DNA from: Anagrus nilaparvatae
Taxonomy: Eukaryota > Arthropoda > Insecta > Hymenoptera > Mymaridae
Reading direction: 5' to 3'
Length of the DNA stretch: 64,000 nucleotides
Assembly (NCBI GenBank): GCA_022575985.1
Contig: JAKSXM010000040.1
Coordinates: forward strand, 13,782,001 to 13,846,000
The notes beneath the pieces were generated by a model. That model was not told the DNA's origin and did no database searches. It saw only the letters and a list, made by a program, of their open reading frames with translations. Of this stretch, positions 57,990-64,000 are shown in pieces; position 1 is the first letter of the stretch; each line of letters begins with the position of its first letter. A program made the position numbers and the translations under genes.

Positions 57990-58862
57990 ATGTCATCCTC
58001 TTCCTGTAAGGTTAGGTTATTAACACTCCAAAACAACTTTATGAAATTCGAATCAAGCCGTTCATTATTACTTAGCAGTCCTGATTATGATTCGCTTAGA
58101 AATCAACCTTATTTCATTGACTTTCTCTTTGATAATACTGAGGAGACTTATATTCAAGTCTCAAGTAAATTTCAAAAATATTTGGATGACCACCCACCCC
58201 CACCTGCCCATGTATTAATTGATTCAACTCACATTAATGATACTGTTCATCATAATAAGGGTTCAGGTAATGATAACTATGACTGTGATCGCTTGCCCAG
58301 AATCTCTTTACCTGAATTTGATGGAAATTTTAATAATTGGGAAGCAATTAGAGACATATTCGTAACAACAGTTGTTAATCGACTTAGGCTTTCAGATGTG
58401 TATAAGTTTAATTATTTAAGATCTTATGTCAAGGGTGATGCATGGAATTTGGTCAACTCATTTTCTCTAACTGAGAAAAATTTTGATGTGGTATGGGAAA
58501 AATTGAAGGATAGGTACGAAAATAAAAAATGATTAGTATCTGCTAATATCTCTTCAATTTTTTCCATCAAAACAATGAGTGATTATAATTCTAAAGAACT
58601 AAAAAGAATCTTAGACTCTTTAAATACCCCTTTGTCTGCTCTGAAAGTCTTAAAGCGCCCAGTTGATACATGCGATGATATGTTAGTTTTTCATGGTGTT
58701 TCATTATTGAATGACGATGCTGAGATGCATTTTGAGGAATTTTTGAATAATATTAATCTTAGGTTGAATACAATTCAAAAATCATACTCCAATTTGAACC
58801 ATTTACTGGAAAATAATTCAGATTTGTTGGTCATTTTTTTTGATTTTAAGAGTATTTTATGA
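57990..58862 (+). pseudogene. BEL/Pao gag (DUF1759-like), copy 1
   Basis: From ATG 57990: a coiled N-terminus, then RLPRISLPEFDGNFNNWEAI, RDIFVTTVVNR, LSDVYKFNYLRSYVKGDAW and WEKLKDRYENKK. The LPEFDG...W...F and KFxYLRSxxKGDA positions are the hallmark of Pao-type gag. An in-frame TGA at 58530 sits where an Arg is expected (RYENKRxL), and the same frame goes on through LKRILDSLNTPLSALKVLKR to 58862. The zinc-knuckle end is missing. The leader 57830-57989 is likely part of the LTR/UTR. Structural protein of the virus-like particle in intact elements. Confidence 0.85.
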
Positions 58863-59071
58863 ATAAACCTTATGACGTAAGCTGATATTCTTAATAATTT
58901 AGATAATCTAAAAACTTTACCAATTAATCCCAAATTTTGATTTTTTTTTTGTTTTTTATTTTTGAATGTAACATTTAAACTAGAGCATAAGGTTGAGACA
59001 CCTTTTATTTTTAGAGCTTTCTTATTGCTTATTATTAAGTTAGGATCTAAAATTAATTTATTCCCCTCCCA
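58863..59071. other. Junction spacer between opposed BEL pieces
   Basis: AT-rich sequence between plus-strand gag and minus-strand pol; no recognisable coding. Confidence 0.4.
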
Positions 59072-60569
59072 CTACAATAGGTGGTTTATTAATTCAGAGA
59101 GAGCAATCGTACGGGAAACACAATCAGCAGGGTTGTTTTGAGATCTGACATGGTTCCAAAACGCCTGAGGAACTAGAAAATGAATGTTCGAGCACTTATT
59201 TGCAATGAAAGGTGGCCACTTTAACGGGTGGTCACTTAGCCAGTGTAGAACATCCATTGAATCAGTGAATAAAAACAAATTATTAGAAGGCAGCTTTAGA
59301 GCACGCAAAACCTTAACAGTCAACCTTGCTAATAAGGCAGCAGCACAGAGTTACAATTTTGGTATTGTCATTAGAGGCTTAATTTGAGCCACTTTTGATT
59401 TCGCCTGAAATAGATTAATTGAAATTTTGTCATTATACGTAACCTTTAAGTAAACACAAGCTCCATAAGCAATTTTTGAAGCATCAACAAAACCAAGTAC
59501 CTCAAATTGAGCATCTGGATGAAAGTTTAGCCATCTTTTTACTTTAATATTATTCAAAATTGGAATCTGTGTGTACCAAGTTAGAAATTCCGAACTTAAA
59601 TCAATTGGCAACAATATCTTCCCAATCGAGTTTTGCAAACCAAAGCTTTCGTATGAATGCTTTAGCAGTTATGACTACAGGGGCTAACCAGCCTAAAGGA
59701 TCGTATAGTTTAGCTATTGATGATATTACTCTACGTTGTGTTATGTTACCTTCATATTTATCAATTTTTATTTTTAAGGAAAAGTAATCCTCCTCAGGGT
59801 ACCAATTTAAGCCAAGCAATCCAAAACATGAGTCCACTGACTCTGCAATTATTTAACAAGTAAAATTTAGTAATATTTTGTCATTTGCGACCCATTTATG
59901 TAAATTCATACCACCCATCTTGGAGATAACTATCAGTTCTTTTTGTTTACTTAAGGCTTCTGATAACGAGTGGCCTCCCGAAAGTGTAGCATCCATATAA
60001 GTTTCGACGTTCAATATTTGCACAGGCGGAGGATATTTAGAACATTCATCAATCGCGAGCTATTGTAAGACCCTAATCGCGAGAAATGGACTGCTCACTA
60101 TACCACAGGTAACAGTTTGAAGAGAATATGTTTTGATAACATCGTCTAAACTATAACGCCAGAGTATTTGTTGAAATTTTTGGTCATCCGGGTGGACAAG
60201 GATTTGTCTAAACATTTGCTCTATATCAGAAACAAATACGAATTGGTACTTTCTCCAGCCTGTCAATAGCTCTGAAAAATCTGGCAACAAATTTGCCCCA
60301 GCATGCAAAATACTGTTTATGGACAACTTGTTGTAATCTTCAGCAGAGCCATTGAAGACTGAACGAAATTTTGGATTTTCAGGGTTTATAGTATGTTTTT
60401 TGACTAATCCGTGATGTAGCAAAAAATAACATTTAATGAGATCATAAAACTTAGATACTTTCATATGTCCAGTATCTTCATAATTTTTGAAGAAATCGAT
60501 ATACGCTTTTTTAAAAATAGGATCTTTTGAAAAAAGAGTTTCTTTTTTTTTTTTGATTAGACTTGCCAC
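59072..60569 (-). pseudogene. BEL/Pao pol: RT and RNase H region
   Basis: Minus strand. LHHGLVKKHTINPENPKFRS, VFNGSAEDYNKLSINSILHA and VFVSDIEQMFRQILVHPDDQ (RT motif A, 60060-60569); then YMDATLSGGHS (near 59990), WYPEEDYFSLKI and VISSIAKLYDPLGWLAPVVI (59601-59837). VLGFVDASKIAYGACVYLKV (59351-59638) is the start of RNase H, and LFLFTDSMDVLHWLSD then WNHVRSQNNPADCVSR (59072-59323) continues it. The RT active site normally YVDD reads YMDA, losing one catalytic Asp. Stops lie at 60059 and 59855 and a frameshift near 59630. No integrase remains. Orientation is opposite to both gag pieces. Confidence 0.87.
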
Positions 60570-61139
60570 TTTAACTTTTTTTTTTGAATTTTAACTTCAT
60601 TTGAACAGTTTTTAAATATTTTAAAAAATGTACAATTAATTTAAACTCCAAAAAACTACTTCAGAATGAAATTGAGCAGCCGACGAAAATGTTAAATTAT
60701 TATTAGATACAGACAATGGCGGTCGCATGCACGTGATGTTGAAAATAGCTATTTCTGTAAATTTTAAAATTTACCGTTGACTGCTTTGAAGTGCAACAAT
60801 TTTTATTTAATACTTCACTTTTTATAATTTTGATGATGAAAAAAAAGGAGTAGTTGAAATTATTATTCATTTGGCGCGCACAAAGACTTATTATTTTTGA
60901 TTTTTTTTTACAACTTGTAGTCACATGGCGCGCACAAAAGTTAAGAGAAATTTTCGTGTTTACTTTGTACCTTTTTATTTTTAATGTTTTTTATTTCACT
61001 TGATTTTACAAGGGATGTCAAAAATGTAATGAATTGATAAATAATTTAAGGGATAAATTATAAAGTAATGCTTAAGAGCCATGGCCTTATATATTTATTG
61101 GAACAATATACTTGAATCCCTAAAATAAAAAATGCATAT
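60570..61139. other. Spacer, possibly BEL LTR or leader
   Basis: GGCGCGCACAAA occurs twice (60873 and 60926). 61010-61060 (AAAAATGTAATGAATTGATA, TTAAGGGATAAATTA) is the inverted complement of 52428-52475. Leader-like sequence precedes gag copy 2. LTR limits were not found. Confidence 0.4.
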
Positions 61140-62073
61140 GAAGCATTTGATAACGATCCCCAAAAAAGCGTAGCTTCTTGTAGAGTATTACTGGGCTAAT
61201 TTAAAATTGGAAAAGGTTTGAAGGCAATCACCATCAAATCTTTGCCTCTAAAGACTTAGAATCACTTATGAAAGATCAACCATATTTTACTGATAAATGG
61301 TGATCATAGGAAATGGGAATCTTTTAGCGATATTTTTCATTAGTCCGTAGTTTCCAAACCTAAAATCCCTTATATTACCAAATTGCGTCACCTTACAGCC
61401 CATTTAAAAGGCGATACTGCTGACTTAGTTAGCATTATATAGCATGCGTTAACTGAAGATAATTTTTTAATTGTTTGGAATAAATTAACTGATTGGTTTG
61501 AGAACAAAAAGCGCTTAGTAAATGCTTATTTCGCAGCAATTTACAATATACTCCCTATGACTAAAACTGGTACGGTAGAATTAAAAAAAATTTTAGCTAG
61601 TCTTACTACTCCTCTTTCTGCATTAAAAGTTTTAGGTCGGCCTGTCAATTCGTGGGATGATCTTTTAATCTTCCACACCTTATCCTTATTTGATGATGAA
61701 ACTTAAAGGAAATGGGAATTATACTTATGTGGTGTATCCTTGTCTGCTCGTTCTTCTCAGTTAACTAATCAAAATGTATTGAATGATAATAATCAAGAAA
61801 ATCGTACTTTGTCAAATTTTGTTTCTGAACCTCCAACTTTTGATTTGCTAATTCAGTTTATAGAATCACAGATTGCTATATTGGAAGCCCCAAATAAAAG
61901 TTTTCCATACTCAATTAAAGTCTAATAATAATTCTAAATTAGAATGTCTCATTGGAACGGAAAATCACAAACTACACATTTGTGATTATTTCACAAAATT
62001 AACCCCAGCAAAGTTACGAATTCATTAAGTCATCACCAAGATGTTGCAATCGTCTTGGCAACCATCTTTTTTC
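61140..62073 (+). pseudogene. BEL/Pao gag, copy 2, first part
   Basis: More decayed than copy 1. HLTAHLKGDTADLVS (near 61400), FLIVWNKLTDWFENKKRLVN (near 61470), LKKILASLTTPLSALKVLGR (near 61590) and SWDDLLIFHTLS are recognisable. They are followed by a frame with FDLLIQFIESQIAILEAPNK (61740-61925) and HKLHICDYFTKLTPAKLRIH (near 61960), the region before the gag zinc knuckles. Stops are at 61440, 61705 and 61923. Coding is cut at 62074 by the Penelope insertion and resumes at 63404. Confidence 0.78.
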
Positions 62074-62153
62074 TTCTTTAAAAAAGGGAAATTAATTTAA
62101 ATTTAAATTAAAATTTTTACCTATTTTCCGTCTAGCGACTTCGTTATTTGTCA

Positions 62154-62200
62154 TTTACGACATGTTTCGGAACTTATGTTCCATCATCAGGTTTCCAAAT
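62154..62200 (-). ncRNA. Hammerhead ribozyme-like motif of Penelope element
   Basis: On the minus strand: core CTGATGA (62184-62190), stem II GGAAC-ATAA-GTTCC (62169-62182, one extra T before it), core GAAA (62165-62168), a tiny stem III C-AT-G, then GTC, the expected cleavage triplet. Flanking AC/GT and ATTT/AAAT can make stem I. Hammerheads are established in Penelope pseudo-LTRs. The copy in the other inverted arm (63230-63255) lacks the CTGATGA half. Confidence 0.6.
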
Positions 62201-62447
62201 TATAGAAAATGTTATTAGGATGTTGTCAAAATTAATAAAATTATAATTGTGCACTATTTTTATTATTCGATGTAATTATTATCACTGTCAATTATTTTTA
62301 TTATTACATTACATTTTATTTTCGAGGTGTGCACCGTTGTAATACCGATTGTACACTAAATATTGTTAAATTTAAATTTAAATATTAAGAGAAATTTGTT
62401 GTTGTTATGTTATTATTTATATTATTATTTTAATTCCAGTTTTATCA

Positions 62448-63240
62448 TTAGTATATTTCATTTAATTTAACGGCTGTATTATATATGATGTTATTTTCAA
62501 ATTTCAACTGTTCATTTAATAAGTTTTCATTATTTTTAAATGCCTTATAGATTTCGTATTCTTCTAGTGTATCCATAATATTACCTTTTTTACATATATG
62601 CAATGCCTTTAGATTTTCATTAAATTTTGAACCATTATGATTTGTGGAATTAAGATGTTTTGCATAATTTGATGTGATGACGTTTTGATTTGGTCCAGGT
62701 ATATGTTCCTTAAATCTTTTGGCAAAAGTGCGTCCTGTTTGTCCAATATATGCACAATCACAATCACTACATTTAATTTTATATATTCCACTTTTGGACT
62801 CTAATTCAGTTCGTTTTGTTTGACGCCGTATTTTTTGTATTTTGTTTTCTGTCCGGAACGCAATTTTTATATTTAATTTTTTAAATATTTCAGTTAAAAT
62901 TGGTGCCGTAAAATTACCGTATGTAAATGATATATATTTTGCATTGTTTTTTGGTATATCTGGATGTCTTTTCTTATGCTGTTGTTTTTTGATGAGTTCA
63001 TCTATAATAATGCTATTATAACCATTGGCAATGGCAATTTGTTTAATGATATTTAATTCTTTCTGGAAATCATCTGGTTCTAAAGGAATAGTTAATAATC
63101 TGTGTATAAATGAATTATATGCAGCCATTTTTTGTGAATATGGATGATGAGATGTTTCATGAATGGTTGTATCAGTAGTTGTTGGTTTTCTGTATATTTT
63201 GTATTTAAATTCATTATTTGATTTATATATATAGTCGAAA
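62448..63240 (-). pseudogene. Penelope RT C-terminus plus GIY-YIG endonuclease
   Basis: Reads YKIYRKPTTTDTTIHETS then HHPYSQKMAAYNSFIHRLLT (the thumb region after the RT palm), NAKYISFTYGNFTAPI, and the endonuclease GIYKIKCSDCDCAYIGQTGR then TFAKRFKEHIPG (62690-62795), ending naturally at 62448. The frame is uninterrupted for about 264 codons. The RT palm motifs are absent because the copy is cut at 63240, where inverted terminal sequence starts; the first ~6 codons of the open frame come from that repeat. It cannot encode a working polymerase. Confidence 0.87.
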
Positions 63241-63326
63241 CATGTCGTAAATGACAAATAACGAAGTCGCTAGACGGGAAATAGGTAAAAATTTAAATTT
63301 AAATTAATTTCCCTTTTTTAAAGAAT

Positions 63327-63613
63327 TTTTAAAGTGACTTGGGTATACCACAAAATTAAAATTAAAATTAATTTTAATAAAAGTTAAAGTTAATTAATTA
63401 ATTATGAATTTAAATCTTTTTTCTAAATGTGAATCCAAACAGCTTTGCAGTATATGCGATAAAAAGCATCATACCTCTTTACATGAAGACAATTATCTTG
63501 CTAAATTCACTAAGAAACCTCAAGATTCTAATATTGCCAATCAATTCTCTGATAGTATCAATTTAAATTCCCCTCAAGATTCTAATCAAAATTTAAGTAC
63601 ATACTATCTCTAG
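63327..63613 (+). pseudogene. BEL/Pao gag, copy 2, zinc-knuckle part
   Basis: LFSKCESKQLCSICDKKHHT then SLHED (63404-63490) is the C-x2-C...H-H zinc-knuckle end of Pao gag, in the same orientation as 61140-62073 and colinear with it once the Penelope insertion is removed. After SDSINLNSPQDSNQN the frame ends at 63611. Confidence 0.75.
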
Positions 63614-64000
63614 TCAAACTTTTGTATCAGCTTAGGCACCTCAGCTGCCTTCAACTAACTTGTCTTTTTGTTTGTGATGAGCCTGAGTTCTCACTTTTCT
63701 CTTAATTGCTTTATCCGTATAAGCAAGAGTGCGAAACCCAGTTCCAAAATACCTATTTTAGAACTCCTGAGGATAAAAATGTCGTAGGGTCCCATTCAAA
63801 TGTGTCTAATTCAAAATTAAAATTGACAATTTCTATTTTTCTAATTTAAATTAATCATTTAACTTATCTATTTTTTTATGTTTCCTGACAAGAACTCAAA
63901 ATTCTTATTCTAATAATAGATAGGAGAGTGGTAGATATCAACAAATTTATTAATCGTCGGTTATTAACATTATAATTTTCCATCTACAATGTAAAATTAA
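63614..64000 (+). other. Probable decayed BEL protease region
   Basis: Follows the gag zinc knuckle, where protease and pol should begin. Short plus-strand patches only, no domain recognised, many stops. Confidence 0.3.

Larger units (their letters stand above)
62074..63326 (-). mobile_element. Penelope-like element 2, truncated, with inverted ends
   Basis: The outer ~100 bp at each side are inverted copies: CTTTAAAAAAGGGAAATTAA ... CGTCTAGCGACTTCGTTATT and, at 63240-63326, AATAACGAAGTCGCTAGACG ... TTAATTTCCCTTTTTTAAAG. Between them lies only the 3' end of the element. Inverted pseudo-LTR ends match the arrangement of the PLE at 11216. It interrupts BEL gag copy 2. Confidence 0.82.

Noticed and set aside
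1..64000. A defence island, biosynthetic cluster or integrated viral gene cluster
   Set aside because: No such genes seen; coding remnants are all transposase, reverse transcriptase, gag or helicase of mobile elements.

Overview
The window looks like AT-rich arthropod, probably insect, nuclear DNA. It contains no bacterial operons, no rRNA and no host protein gene that I can defend. Nearly everything recognisable is mobile-element debris: R1-clade and CR1/L2/Jockey-like LINEs, Penelope-like elements (PLEs), BEL/Pao retrotransposons, a hAT transposon with introns, Helitrons, foldback/MITE elements and several AT-rich satellite arrays. A finer taxonomic call would be a guess.

Layout. 1-2115: a 48-bp satellite split by a TTAA-bounded MITE. 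2460-2850: first of three arrays carrying CCATCTTGGAAAAT. 3587-16567: an eroded, intron-containing hAT transposase, invaded by a 3-kb inverted-repeat element (4292-7278), a palindromic MITE (7459-7706), a TA-bounded MITE holding a tRNA-Arg-like pseudogene (7996-8940) and, inside the coding exon, a 4.07-kb PLE (11216-15283) with a 14-bp target duplication. 17442-17472: a Helitron 3' end. 18350-28388: a nest in which one satellite-rich element is split by a LINE, whose 3' UTR is split by a second, oppositely oriented copy of the same element. 29640-31190: second CCATCTTGG array. 31236-34131, 35240-41050 and 42384-44937: three R1-clade LINE copies on the minus strand. 48925-50702: Helitron Rep/helicase remnant. 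50720-51990: third CCATCTTGG array. 54185-56720: LINE pieces and a MITE. 57417-57773: short complete-looking Helitron. 57990-63613: scrambled BEL/Pao gag and pol pieces, with a second PLE (62074-63326) inserted in one gag.

The most unusual segment is 37430-38060. It sits inside the insertion that splits the second R1 LINE. A well-spaced TATA box, arthropod initiator and DPE are followed by seven related hairpins whose stem bases differ from unit to unit while pairing is kept, then by polyadenylation signals. This looks like a short transcription unit, or the promoter and leader of a solo LTR, selected for repeated RNA structure. The second PLE also carries a hammerhead-ribozyme-like motif, as known for the family.

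The pieces do not work together as a pathway. They record successive insertions: PLE into hAT, PLE into BEL gag, R1 LINE into an unknown repeat whose unoccupied copy lies 5 kb away, and satellite element into LINE into satellite element. Most coding regions carry nonsense codons or frameshifts, but several have only one (PLE RT, both CR1-like LINEs, one BEL gag), suggesting fairly recent activity.
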